From positions 1 through 11,205 of the forward strand of contig DJWQ01000209.1 in NCBI GenBank assembly GCA_002441045.1: a stretch of DNA of 11,205 nucleotides. The letters are read 5' to 3'. The position numbers and the translations under genes were made by a program. The DNA is from Firmicutes bacterium UBA6226 (GTDB lineage: Bacteria > Bacillota_A > Clostridia > Peptostreptococcales > Acidaminobacteraceae). The notes under the pieces are model-generated. The model ran no database searches, was not told the DNA's origin, and worked only from the letters and a program-made list of their open reading frames with translations. This document shows, one piece after another, positions 1 to 6,911 of this stretch. Every line of letters starts with the position of its first letter. Position 1 is the first letter of the stretch.

Positions 1-412
1 CAAGCTTAAAGCCTGATCCAGATTTATCTTCAACGTCCCAAACGTTTGTCCCCTCAAGTGACGGATGCATTACTTCAACGCCATCAGAAGAATAGGCTAA
101 AAAGTATCCGTTAGGTCCTAAGTCTATCGTTTTACTAATTGGTCTTTTATTATCTGCATCTTTTACACCGAGCATTTTTACTCGAACTTCTTCTTGCGCA
201 TCTTCTAAAGAGATACTACCTCGAGAAACTTCAAGTTTCTTTGCATCGATAAGCTGCATAACTTGTTTTACGCCGTTTTTGAGAATGGTTTCACCTTTTA
301 AAGAAAGTTGGTTTTTTGCAAAGAAATAGCTAGTTGTTCCAATTGCTAAAATAGGAATGATTAGAAGCAAACTGGAAATGAGAATGAGTTTTTTTCGTAT
401 TGATAACTTCAA
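1..412 (-). CDS. Cache-domain receptor, probably a methyl-accepting chemotaxis protein (N-terminal 137 residues; truncated by window edge)
   Basis: The - strand frame starts at TTG (412-410) and stays open to the window edge. It begins MKLSIRKKLILIS and has a hydrophobic segment at about residues 8-28, so it is a membrane protein with an extracytoplasmic part. A TAA codon lies immediately upstream in frame, so TTG is the first possible start. AAAGGGGG (428-421) lies 8 bases before it and supports that start. The outer part ends in GYFLAYSSDG, then a HP pair, then EGTNVWDVED. This is the pattern of single-Cache (sCache_2-like) ligand-binding domains: GYFF-YD-G, HP, GKN-WD. In Clostridia such N-termini usually belong to methyl-accepting chemotaxis proteins that bind small organic molecules and signal to CheA. 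The HAMP and signalling domains lie outside the window, so a histidine kinase or GGDEF protein with the same sensor is possible. The gene diverges from the DUF1576 operon. Confidence 0.8.
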   Translation of the reverse strand, partial: MKLSIRKKLILISSLLLIIPILAIGTTSYFFAKNQLSLKGETILKNGVKQVMQLIDAKKLEVSRGSISLEDAQEEVRVKMLGVKDADNKRPISKTIDLGPNGYFLAYSSDGVEVMHPSLEGTNVWDVEDKSGSGFKL

Positions 413-440
413 TTATGATGCCCCCTTTAATTATTCAAAT

Positions 441-465
441 TGGTATTAACCCTAACGTAATACCA
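441..465. repeat. Perfect 8-bp inverted repeat in the leader of the Cache receptor gene
   Basis: TGGTATTA (441-448) and TAATACCA (458-465) are exact inverted copies separated by 9 bases. The element lies between the candidate - strand promoter and the ribosome binding site. It could be a repressor operator just downstream of the transcription start or a leader hairpin. No T-tract follows it on the - strand, so it does not look like a terminator. Confidence 0.5.
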
Positions 466-477
466 TCGCTCACATCT

Positions 478-505
478 ATAATATACTATTTATAGTGGTG
501 TGCAA
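478..505 (-). promoter_or_regulatory. Candidate sigma-A-type promoter of the Cache receptor gene
   Basis: Read on the - strand, TTGCAC (505-500) and TATTAT (483-478) are separated by 16 bases. Transcription would begin near 471, giving a leader of about 60 bases that contains the inverted repeat at 441-465. The match is moderate and the region is AT-rich. Confidence 0.45.
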
Positions 506-636
506 TCCTTTTAGACAAAGTTCTGATAAAAAAACAAATAAATTCAATAATATGCATATCTTCTTTCTGAGAGTGAGAAGTCATAGCGCTTGTGGTGAGT
601 TTATATCCTGTTAAACTTGTCTTTATTCAAAAGAAT

Positions 637-665
637 TTGAACAAAATATCAATTATTTGTATAAG
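637..665 (+). promoter_or_regulatory. Candidate promoter P1 of the DUF1576 operon
   Basis: TTGAAC (637-642) and TATAAG (660-665) are separated by exactly 17 bases, with TG immediately before the -10 box. Transcription would start near 672, leaving a leader of about 75 bases before the GTG start. Confidence 0.5.
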
Positions 666-667
666 CA

Positions 668-697
668 TAGACCGATACAAGGTACATCAGTTATAAT
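668..697 (+). promoter_or_regulatory. Candidate promoter P2 of the DUF1576 operon
   Basis: A perfect TATAAT (692-697) lies 18 bases after TAGACC (668-673), a 4-of-6 match to the -35 consensus. It is closer to the gene than P1. The sequence alone does not say which of the two is used. Confidence 0.45.
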
Positions 698-746
698 AGT
701 AGGGAACAAAAACGATAAAACTAAAAATTTATGTTGAGGTGAATCT

Positions 747-2027
747 GTGGTTTTTACAAACAAAATTGAAGAAAGAGACCTGCACAAGGAGCAAAAGCTG
801 TTGATATTGGCTTTGTTTCCGACCCTATTTTTACTATTCGGTTTAATTTATGCACTTCTCGATCATGAAACACTTTTAGGAGGTTTAAAAGCAATTATAA
901 AATCTCCAACCACTCTTTTAACCGACTTTATGGCATTGGGCGGTATCGGTGCGGCATTTGTCAATTCAGCACTTATCGGCTTTTTTAACTTGTATTTATT
1001 AAAGCGCTTTAAGTTGCGTATCAACGGACTTTTAATAGCTGCTTTTTTCACTGTCTTAGGTTTTTCATTTTTTGGGAAAAACGTTTTAAACATTTTACCG
1101 ATCTATTTTGGTGGGTATCTTTATGCACGTTATCAACAAATCCCTATGAAAAACATTATTCTCGTCATTATGTTTAGTACAGCACTTGCACCAATCGTTA
1201 GCTTCATTACCTTTAGTGGTATTTTTACTGAGGGATTTAGCTATTTAATGGGGCTGATCACAGGGATTTCTATAGGATTTATTATCGTACCTTTGTCGTC
1301 GCATATGATTCGTTTTCATGATGGTTTCAACCTTTATAACATTGGTTTTACTGCGGGAATCGTAGGCACGGTCATTACAAGTGCATTAAGAAGTTTTGAT
1401 GTGGACATTGCAACCGTCAACATCATACATGACACAAACAGTCCTTATATCATTGGTCTTTTAATCCTTTCTTTTGTCTATTTGATAGGCGTTGGGGTAT
1501 ATACTAACAAGGACGCATTTAAACGTTATAAAGAGATCTTTGACTATAGAGGTCGTACGATAACGGATTTTACATCCTTATTAGGTTATGGGATTACCTT
1601 TGTTAACATGGGATTAATGGGACTTGCCAGTGTGGCATTTGTCTTAATTCTAGGTGGTGTCATAAATGGTCCTGTTATTGCAGGTATCTTAACCATCGTA
1701 GGTTTCGCTGCATTTGGTAAGCAACCAAAAAACTGTTACCCGATAGTTTTAGGTGTGCTTCTTGCAGGAATCTTCTTTGGATATGACTTTTCAAGCACGA
1801 CATTTTTAATCTCCGCACTGTTTTCTACAACCATAGCACCAATTGCAGGAGCCTATGGTCCAATTGTTGGTGCTATGGCAGGAATGCTACACTTGACTCT
1901 AGTAACAAATATAGGTATTATTCATGGAGGGATAAACCTTTACAACAACGGTTTTTCTGGGGGAATCGTTGCTGGATTTATGTTACCAATCATAGATGCA
2001 TTTAAGAGGGGGAGTAGAAAGGCATGA
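747..2027 (+). CDS. DUF1576 family polytopic membrane protein with internal duplication
   Basis: The function is unknown. The 426-residue protein is almost entirely hydrophobic, with roughly ten or more membrane segments, and resembles the DUF1576 family of Firmicutes. The GTG start at 747 is supported by TGAGGTGA (735-742), 4 bases upstream. It carries two homologous halves. GGIGAAFVN (65-73) matches the GYGITFVN region (280-287), FFGKN (108-112) matches AFGKQ (322-326), TALAPI (145-150) matches TTIAPI (361-366), and DGFNLYNIGFTAGIVG (192-207) matches GGINLYNNGFSGGIVAG (394-410). Repeated membrane halves with conserved Gly, Asn and AP breaks are typical of secondary transporters and channels, so a transport role is a reasonable inference, with unknown substrate. 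The last four bases overlap the next gene (ATGA), which implies translational coupling to a small soluble protein. Start, reading frame and terminus look intact. Confidence 0.85.
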   Translation: MVFTNKIEERDLHKEQKLLILALFPTLFLLFGLIYALLDHETLLGGLKAIIKSPTTLLTDFMALGGIGAAFVNSALIGFFNLYLLKRFKLRINGLLIAAFFTVLGFSFFGKNVLNILPIYFGGYLYARYQQIPMKNIILVIMFSTALAPIVSFITFSGIFTEGFSYLMGLITGISIGFIIVPLSSHMIRFHDGFNLYNIGFTAGIVGTVITSALRSFDVDIATVNIIHDTNSPYIIGLLILSFVYLIGVGVYTNKDAFKRYKEIFDYRGRTITDFTSLLGYGITFVNMGLMGLASVAFVLILGGVINGPVIAGILTIVGFAAFGKQPKNCYPIVLGVLLAGIFFGYDFSSTTFLISALFSTTIAPIAGAYGPIVGAMAGMLHLTLVTNIGIIHGGINLYNNGFSGGIVAGFMLPIIDAFKRGSRKA

Positions 2028-2368
2028 GACACGAAATAAAAAAGCTCTGTAAAATAGTAGATGAGCTAACCACATTGTTTTTAAGAGAGGATACCAACGA
2101 AGTTGATTTTAAAATCATCACAGAATCAGATCGTTCTATCGTAAGAATCGTTGATTACAATACAAAATACTCTGAGGATTTTATCAACCACTTTGAAAAG
2201 ATGTTGAATAATCAAAGACAATCTGAAATAGAAGAATATTACTGGCAGCTTGCAGGTGAAAACGACGATGATGATGAGTTAACGCTAATCAGCGCAATGA
2301 TTGATTCTGCAACTGTAGAGAAAAGGGATGGCAATCTCTATATAGAGTTGGTAAGACTTAATAAATAA
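2024..2368 (+). CDS. Small acidic cytoplasmic protein co-translated with the DUF1576 membrane protein
   Basis: I do not recognise this 114-residue protein. It has no membrane segment or signal peptide, so it should be cytoplasmic. The pattern suggests an N-terminal helix (about 1-21), a strand-rich part (about 26-45, DFKIITESDRSIVRIVDY), and a second amphipathic helix (about 50-77). A run of four Asp (about residues 81-84) follows, then a helix and a closing strand (NLYIELVRL). It starts inside the stop codon of the upstream gene (ATGA overlap), with GGAG (2011-2014) 9 bases before the ATG. Coupled translation makes a stable partnership with the membrane protein likely, for example as a regulatory or accessory subunit. 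No catalytic motif is visible, and the acidic run might bind metal, but that is speculation. The frame has its own ribosome binding site, so I take it as a real gene. Confidence 0.75.
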   Translation: MRHEIKKLCKIVDELTTLFLREDTNEVDFKIITESDRSIVRIVDYNTKYSEDFINHFEKMLNNQRQSEIEEYYWQLAGENDDDDELTLISAMIDSATVEKRDGNLYIELVRLNK

Positions 2369-2385
2369 AGATTGGTGGTTCGTCG

Positions 2386-2391
2386 TATAAT
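2386..2391 (+). promoter_or_regulatory. Candidate -10 box upstream of the DUF92 gene
   Basis: A perfect TATAAT lies 18 bases after the stop of the 114-residue gene. No good -35 box sits 16-18 bases upstream, so the call is weak. If used, transcription would begin near 2398. The leader of about 105 bases before the DUF92 start would then contain the hairpin at 2454-2490. Confidence 0.3.
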
Positions 2392-2453
2392 ATTTATTAG
2401 CAAGATTTAAAGACTGATATTATTAAATCAAATGAATAAAAGTTAAAGACGGT

Positions 2454-2490
2454 AAAAAGACAAGCATGAAAAGGTTTGTCTTTTTTATTA
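2454..2490 (+). terminator. Factor-independent terminator hairpin abutting the DUF92 ribosome binding site
   Basis: AAAAAGACAAGC (2454-2465) pairs with GTTTGTCTTTTT (2474-2485), a 12-bp stem with one G-U pair around an 8-base loop. The T run continues to 2486, then ATTA. It most simply ends the DUF1576 operon. The next gene's AGGAGG begins at 2490, which leaves no room for a promoter between hairpin and gene. The hairpin may therefore also act on DUF92 expression, as a leaky terminator or attenuator. Confidence 0.7.
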
Positions 2491-2503
2491 GGAGGCAAAA
2501 GTA

Positions 2504-3316
2504 ATGTCGTATGTTTATGGATTTTTACTGAGTTTTATAGTGAGTCTATTTGCTTTTAAAAAAGGTTCATTGACCTTATCAGGAATGATTGCCTCGGTTA
2601 TCCTAGGTACCTTATTATTTGGGTTTCAATCTGCGACGATTTATATGAGCTTAGTTGGCTTTTTCATTTCTTCGAGTTTTTTATCAAAGATCAGTAAATT
2701 TATGGGTGGTAAAGAAAACGAAGAAATTGAAAAACGACTAGAGAAATCGGACAAAAGAGATTATACACAGGTGATAGCAAATGGCGGGGTAGGGTTAATA
2801 TGTGCTGTTCTTTTTCAAATGACAAGTGTTACACTATTTAAACTTGGAGCAGTAATTGCAATAGCTGCAGCTAATGCAGATACGTGGGCGTCAGAAATTG
2901 GAGTTTTAAGTAAAGACATACCAATTAATATTCTATCGAAAACCCCAGTTTCAAAAGGGTTATCTGGTGGAGTTACGAAGCTTGGCTTTATGGCTTCGTT
3001 TGCGGGTGCTTTATTTATTGCCTTTATCAACACTTTTTTCTCTATAGGAACGATGTCCTTTTATATATCGATATTACATTTGTCTTTAGTTGCATTTTTC
3101 GGTTTTTTGGGGTCTATTATTGATAGTATTCTTGGAGAAGTATTTCAAGCTAAGTATCAAAATCCTCAAACAAATGAACTTACTGAAAAGACATATGAAC
3201 TTGGGCAAAGACCTGTCAGTGGCATAAAAATAGTGACCAATAATGTCGTTAACTTTATCAGTGGCTTAATTGCAACTGGATTAGGTATGCTGATCTTGAG
3301 TTTGATGAGGTTTTAG
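2504..3316 (+). CDS. DUF92 family integral membrane protein
   Basis: This 270-residue protein has about six or seven membrane segments and the DUF92 (TIGR00297-like) motifs in order. These are RDYTQVIANGGVG (85-97), AAANADTWASEIG (121-133), SGGVTKLG (154-161), GFLGSIIDSILG (200-211) and NNVVNFIS (246-253). The conserved Asp, Ser and Asn residues at membrane edges fit an enzyme acting on a lipid-linked phosphate. The plant member VTE6 is a phytyl-phosphate kinase, and relatives of that type act on isoprenoid phosphates. The bacterial substrate is unknown, and the kinase link is by family only. The ATG is preceded by AGGAGG (2490-2495) with 8 bases of spacing. The region at about 65-85 is highly charged and probably a cytoplasmic loop. 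It lies between two other transcription units, with a hairpin directly before it and a separate promoter directly after. No terminator is evident after it, so it may be a single-gene unit or read into the protease gene. Confidence 0.85.
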   Translation: MSYVYGFLLSFIVSLFAFKKGSLTLSGMIASVILGTLLFGFQSATIYMSLVGFFISSSFLSKISKFMGGKENEEIEKRLEKSDKRDYTQVIANGGVGLICAVLFQMTSVTLFKLGAVIAIAAANADTWASEIGVLSKDIPINILSKTPVSKGLSGGVTKLGFMASFAGALFIAFINTFFSIGTMSFYISILHLSLVAFFGFLGSIIDSILGEVFQAKYQNPQTNELTEKTYELGQRPVSGIKIVTNNVVNFISGLIATGLGMLILSLMRF

Positions 3317-3366
3317 CGGATTTACAGAGTTCTTGTGTCGGGATTGAAATTGCCTATTAAGTTTCC

Positions 3367-3395
3367 TTGAATTAGTATGTTATAAGGGGTATAAT
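3367..3395 (+). promoter_or_regulatory. Near-consensus sigma-A promoter of the ctp protease gene
   Basis: TTGAAT (3367-3372) and TATAAT (3390-3395) are separated by exactly 17 bases. The predicted start near 3402 gives a very short leader of about 20 bases holding AAAGGAGG (3408-3415). It is the best-matching promoter in the window and suggests steady vegetative expression. Confidence 0.75.
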
Positions 3396-3421
3396 TAATT
3401 CCATGACAAAGGAGGTTGGAT

Positions 3422-4969
3422 ATGGCACAAACGAATTCAATAAAAAAAGATCCTAAAACACTTTTAATGGAGAAAAAACTGCGTAAGCAAAGGCGCAATA
3501 AATTAATCAAAAGCGGACTTGCTATTTTAATGGCGCTTTTGTTAATTGGTACAGCTCTCGCCCCAATATTCGCAGATACTTATATAGCACCAGATAGTTA
3601 TTATTTAGGTAATGGACAGACTTTGGTTTCCGATAACGACATTGCATATACTGCACAAATTTCTACATCTGATGCTGCAACAGATGAGAATTTTCATGAT
3701 TTTATAGACTTCATGATGGAAACAATTCAAAGCAATTATTATAAAGACGTCAATAAGCAAAGCTTAATTGAAGGTGCTTATAAAGGAATCTTTAATGTTC
3801 TTGATCCATATAGCACCTACTTCACCCCTTCTGAGTATGAAAGCTTTAGCACTTCTTTAGAGGGTGAGTTTAGTGGCATTGGCGCTTCTATAACTGAGGG
3901 CGATTCAGGCTACGTTGAGGTTGTTGCACCTATTAAAGATACACCAGCTGATAAAGCAGGCTTACAATCAGGAGATATGATTATTAAGATTGACGGCGTT
4001 GATGCAACTGGATTCACTACTGAAAAAGCAGTATCAATGATTAGAGGTGAGAAGGGGACGCCAGTCACACTTACCATTAAGCGCCCTGGTTTAACTGAAC
4101 CTTTGGAATTTACAATTGTACGCGATACAATCATCTTAAAATCTGTTAATTATGAAATGTTGGATGGTGGTATTGGGTATATCCAGATTACAGAGTTTGG
4201 AGATAAAACCAATAGTGAGTTTGATGCAGCCATGGCATATATGACAAATAATGATGTGAAAAAGTTAGTTGTCGACGTCAGAAATAATCCAGGTGGTTAT
4301 CTTGACACTGCTATTCACATCTCAGATTATTTTATTCCTGCTGGAAAACAAATTGTTAAGATCGATTATAAAGGCACTAACGATCGTACCTATAGAGCGA
4401 CTACTGCAAAAGCGCCTATGGAGGTTGCAGTACTTGTAAATGGTGGGTCAGCAAGTGCTTCAGAGATTTTCTCAGGAAGCTTACAACAAACGGGAAATGC
4501 GGTTGTCATTGGAACGAACTCATTTGGTAAAGGTACGGTTCAAAATCTTATGCCACTAACAAATGGTGGTGCAGTAAAACTAACAATTGCTGAGTATTTA
4601 CTCAATAATGATTATAAAGTCAATGGTATCGGCATTAAACCAGATATCATAGTAGAAGCTCCTGTAAATATGACGGATGAATTAGCGGCATCACTTGCAC
4701 CTTTGAATGTAAATTCAGGCTCGATTTCATTGAATGTCTATGCGATACAACAAAGACTTGCACTGCTAGGCTATGATATTAAGGCAGATGGTTCTTATGG
4801 ACCAATGACGAAGGCGATTATAAAAGAATTTCAATCTTCTCATAGCTTAGCGGCGTCGGGACTTTTGACAAAAGAGACTCTAGAAGCAATTCAAAATGCG
4901 TTGGTCTCTGAAGATGCTAGAAACTATGATCCGCAACTTGAGGCGGCCATTGATTATCTTAATAAATAG
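3422..4969 (+). CDS. ctpA: Carboxy-terminal processing protease (S41A, CtpA/Prc family) with PDZ and peptidoglycan-binding domains
   Basis: This serine protease acts outside the membrane and trims or degrades proteins from exposed C-termini. Residues below count from the ATG at 3422 (515 residues). A basic N-terminus leads into one hydrophobic segment (about 31-50) ending APIFA before Asp, so it is either a signal anchor or a cleaved signal peptide. A tail-protease helical region (about 88-140) is followed by a PDZ domain (about 140-222, with AGLQSGDMIIKIDG) and the S41 core. The catalytic Ser345 lies in NGGSASASE and Lys370 in SFGKGTVQ; their 25-residue spacing equals that of E. coli Prc Ser430/Lys455. 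The C-terminus (about 434-495, VYAIQQRLALLGYD to KEFQ) is a PG_binding_1 domain that would hold it to the cell wall. I chose ATG 3422 over the TTG at 3416 because GGAGG (3411-3415) then has 6 bases of spacing. It sits between its own promoter and terminator, so it is monocistronic. Paralogues are common, so the symbol is a family label. Confidence 0.92.
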   Translation: MAQTNSIKKDPKTLLMEKKLRKQRRNKLIKSGLAILMALLLIGTALAPIFADTYIAPDSYYLGNGQTLVSDNDIAYTAQISTSDAATDENFHDFIDFMMETIQSNYYKDVNKQSLIEGAYKGIFNVLDPYSTYFTPSEYESFSTSLEGEFSGIGASITEGDSGYVEVVAPIKDTPADKAGLQSGDMIIKIDGVDATGFTTEKAVSMIRGEKGTPVTLTIKRPGLTEPLEFTIVRDTIILKSVNYEMLDGGIGYIQITEFGDKTNSEFDAAMAYMTNNDVKKLVVDVRNNPGGYLDTAIHISDYFIPAGKQIVKIDYKGTNDRTYRATTAKAPMEVAVLVNGGSASASEIFSGSLQQTGNAVVIGTNSFGKGTVQNLMPLTNGGAVKLTIAEYLLNNDYKVNGIGIKPDIIVEAPVNMTDELAASLAPLNVNSGSISLNVYAIQQRLALLGYDIKADGSYGPMTKAIIKEFQSSHSLAASGLLTKETLEAIQNALVSEDARNYDPQLEAAIDYLNK

Positions 4970-4980
4970 TTGAAACTATT

Positions 4981-5021
4981 GAGGGTTGCTATAAATATAA
5001 TATTTATAGCAACCCTCTTTT
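4981..5021 (+). terminator. Strong factor-independent terminator of the ctp gene
   Basis: GAGGGTTGCTATAAATA (4981-4997) pairs perfectly over 17 bp with TATTTATAGCAACCCTC (5001-5017) around a 3-base loop, followed by TTTT. The hairpin begins 12 bases after the protease stop codon. Confidence 0.92.
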
Positions 5022-5132
5022 ACATAGATCAACTAATTTATCGTCGTTGGCAAGTGAAGGAACTACAAAAGTACTTATTATAGCATTTCTTTTATATACA
5101 GCAACTTTTTACAGTTTCTTTTAAATGACAAG

Positions 5133-5144
5133 TCTGTATACTCT
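5133..5144 (+). promoter_or_regulatory. 12-base motif upstream of the response regulator, shared with the ABC control region
   Basis: TCTGTATACTCT at 5133-5144 is identical to the reverse complement of 6949-6960, inside the palindrome before the ABC ATPase gene. It lies 120 bases before the regulator start and includes TATACT, a 5-of-6 match to a -10 box, though no good -35 box is spaced correctly. It may be a site for the response regulator (autoregulation) or a shared promoter element. The rest of 5022-5263 has no gene. It holds TTGGCA (5047-5052) without a well-spaced -10 box, and the inverted repeat at 5179-5207. Confidence 0.4.
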
Positions 5145-5178
5145 GTGATATGGTAGTTGTAGATGGTTTGATAAGGGC

Positions 5179-5207
5179 TAAACAAACTTATGCGTGAGAT
5201 TTGTTTA
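5179..5207. repeat. 8-bp inverted repeat upstream of the response regulator gene
   Basis: TAAACAAA (5179-5186) and TTTGTTTA (5200-5207) are exact inverted copies with a 13-base gap, 57 bases before the regulator start. TTGATA (5168-5173) lies just upstream without a convincing -10 box. It could be an operator or a chance AT-rich symmetry. Confidence 0.3.
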
Positions 5208-5263
5208 TGGTAGCATATTAGTCGTTTCGAAAGATGAAGCTTAATTGTGATAATGAGGTAGAG

Positions 5264-5935
5264 ATGAAGCAAATTGTTATTGTTGAGGATGATATCAATT
5301 TAAGCCGCGGTCTGGTATTAGCGCTTAAATCCGATACGATCCAGTTGGTACAGTGTTATGATGTTAAAACTGCGAAGGCTCAGATTGCATGTGGTATGAC
5401 ATCGCTTGTCATCCTAGATATAAATTTACCAGACGGAAGTGGGTTTGAGATTTTAGAGCTCATCAAGAGCAATGCCCCTCACATCCCTGTGATTCTTTTG
5501 TCTGCAAATGATATGGATGCAGATATCATTATGGGGCTTGAAAAAGGCGCAGATGATTACATAACCAAGCCCTTTAATCTAGATATTTTAAGAGCTCGAG
5601 TGAACACACAGCTAAATAGGCTTCCAGCGAAAACCCCAAATATTCTTGAATTTGATGATTATAGATTTGACTTCGATAAGATGATATTTACAAAGAGACA
5701 TATTCAAATTGAACTCAGTAAGATAGAGCAAAGATTACTTAGAGTATTGGTTGAAAACAAAGGATTAACTCTGCGCCGTGAACTTTTAATCGAAAAGGTT
5801 TGGCAGACTGAGGGCAACTGGATTGAAGAAAGTACTTTGTCGGTTACGGTAAAAAGACTTAGAGACAAGCTAGACGCAGTCAATTATATTAAAACCATTT
5901 ATGGCATTGGTTACACATGGGTGACAAAGATATGA
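5264..5935 (+). CDS. OmpR/PhoB-family response regulator
   Basis: This cytoplasmic transcription factor has 223 residues and is activated by phosphorylation from the kinase encoded next. The receiver domain (about 1-115) has the acidic pair EDD (8-10), the phospho-accepting Asp52 in VILDINLPDGSG, the switch Ser80, and Lys102 in YITKPF. The winged-helix DNA-binding domain (about 128-222) has the family's ELSKIEQRLLRVL and RRELLIEKVW helices. The recognition helix region is ESTLSVTVKRLRDKL, ending in the wing IKTIYGIGYTWV. I place the start at ATG 5264, giving MKQIVIVEDD, with GAGG (5255-5258) 5 bases upstream. An ATG 30 bases earlier is in frame but lacks a ribosome binding site and would add residues before the usual receiver start. 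It overlaps the kinase gene by ATGA. The likely targets are its own operon and the ABC genes downstream, which share a 12-base motif with its control region. Confidence 0.93.
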   Translation: MKQIVIVEDDINLSRGLVLALKSDTIQLVQCYDVKTAKAQIACGMTSLVILDINLPDGSGFEILELIKSNAPHIPVILLSANDMDADIIMGLEKGADDYITKPFNLDILRARVNTQLNRLPAKTPNILEFDDYRFDFDKMIFTKRHIQIELSKIEQRLLRVLVENKGLTLRRELLIEKVWQTEGNWIEESTLSVTVKRLRDKLDAVNYIKTIYGIGYTWVTKI

Positions 5936-6876
5936 TGCAATGGCTTTTGCACGAAATCATTATTAGTAAGGCGTTCTTAATTGCCCTATTTATCATTATG
6001 TTAACCGTTATTATCTACGCCATTTATAAAGTTCGTAAAACCTCAATCGTCATGAAAAAGCTTAAAAACATGCTCGAACAAGCAGCTGATGGGACTTTTA
6101 ATGCGTCTGAGTACAACGAAAGTCTATTTTCATCAATTGAAGATCAATTTAGTAAATATATTGCTATATCTGAACACAGCAAAATCAGTATTGAAGAAGA
6201 AAGAAACCGTATTAAAGCACTTATATCTGATATCTCACATCAAACTAAAACGCCTTTAGCGAACATACAGCTCTACAGTCAACTCATATCGGAACAGCTT
6301 CAGGAGGAAGAACAAAGCGATCGGATTGAAGCAATCCGTGCAATTCAAAATCAAACCAATAAGCTTAGTTTTCTTATTGATACGCTTATCAAGCTGTCTA
6401 GACTTGAAGCTGGCATTATTAAGCTATCACCTTGCTTAAACGATGTAATGTCTTTACTTAGAGAGTTAAAGCTGATATACGAACCCGTCGCTGATATGAA
6501 GGAAATTAGCTTTTCGATTTTGCCAACTGAAAGTAAAGCTGTTTTTGATATGAAATGGACAATAGAGGCTGTAGGAAATGTTATCGACAATGCAATTAAG
6601 TACGCTCCAAAGGGAGGAAAGGTTAATATTTCGGTGACGGAGTACGAACTTTTCATAGCCATCAATGTCGATGACAATGGGATGGGGGTTGATGAATCTG
6701 AGCATGCCAATATCTTTACGAGATTTTATCGCTCTAAAGACGCAGCCAGTGTCGAGGGGCTGGGTATTGGTCTTTTCTTGACGCGACAAATTTTATCGGA
6801 TCAAAACGGCTATGTGAAAATAAAATCCTCAAAGGACAATGGTGCAACTTTTTCAGTTTATCTTCCAAAAGGCTAA
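5932..6876 (+). CDS. Membrane histidine kinase with minimal sensor region
   Basis: This 314-residue sensor kinase (counted from 5932) phosphorylates the response regulator encoded immediately upstream. It has one clear membrane segment (about 11-34) after a short N-terminus, then a linker and coiled region (about 36-96), with no room for an extracytoplasmic ligand domain. The HisKA domain has SDISHQTKTPLANI with the phospho-accepting His103. The ATPase domain has the N box (NVIDNAIKYAP, key Asn220), the G1 box DDNGMG (247-252), the F box (NIFTRFYRS) and the G2 box GLGIGL (276-281). All catalytic elements are present. ATG 5932 overlaps the regulator stop as ATGA, with GGTGA (5920-5924) 7 bases before it. 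ATG 5917 and ATG 5935 are in-frame alternatives. The lack of an external sensor suggests that it reads membrane state or takes its signal from the neighbouring ABC permease, as in Bce-type systems. That is inference from context. Confidence 0.93.
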   Translation: MMQWLLHEIIISKAFLIALFIIMLTVIIYAIYKVRKTSIVMKKLKNMLEQAADGTFNASEYNESLFSSIEDQFSKYIAISEHSKISIEEERNRIKALISDISHQTKTPLANIQLYSQLISEQLQEEEQSDRIEAIRAIQNQTNKLSFLIDTLIKLSRLEAGIIKLSPCLNDVMSLLRELKLIYEPVADMKEISFSILPTESKAVFDMKWTIEAVGNVIDNAIKYAPKGGKVNISVTEYELFIAINVDDNGMGVDESEHANIFTRFYRSKDAASVEGLGIGLFLTRQILSDQNGYVKIKSSKDNGATFSVYLPKG

Positions 6877-6911
6877 TTCTTTCAAGTTTGTCAGATTTTA
6901 AAAAGCGTTAT

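Larger units (their letters stand above)
413..746. other. Divergent intergenic control region between the Cache receptor and the DUF1576 operon
   Basis: This stretch of about 330 bases has no credible ORF with a ribosome binding site. It holds a candidate - strand promoter, an inverted repeat in the - strand leader, and two candidate + strand promoters, all listed separately. It also has small symmetric elements: the palindrome ATATGCATAT (550-559) and TTCAAA-AGAA-TTTGAA (626-641), the latter just upstream of and partly overlapping the first + strand -35 box. These could be operators, but such short AT-rich symmetry also arises by chance. Confidence 0.6.

Noticed and set aside
3416..3424. TTG start for the ctp protease, two codons upstream
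   Set aside because: It touches the GGAGG itself, whereas the ATG at 3422 has ideal 6-base spacing.
5234..5263. Upstream ATG for the response regulator adding ten residues
   Set aside because: It has no ribosome binding site, and receiver domains normally begin at the MKQIVIVEDD position, which has GAGG in front.
5022..5263. Possible small RNA or riboswitch in the gap before the response regulator
   Set aside because: No stable multi-helix structure, paired promoter and terminator, or known riboswitch motif could be recognised by eye.
5078..5272. 64-residue ORF on the - strand in the gap before the response regulator
   Set aside because: It overlaps the regulator start and its terminal codons, has no convincing ribosome binding site, and reads as AT-rich low-complexity translation.
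6351..6789. Overlapping - strand ORFs of 119 and 107 residues within the histidine kinase gene
   Set aside because: They are antisense to well-defined HisKA and ATPase motifs and have no ribosome binding sites or recognisable domains.
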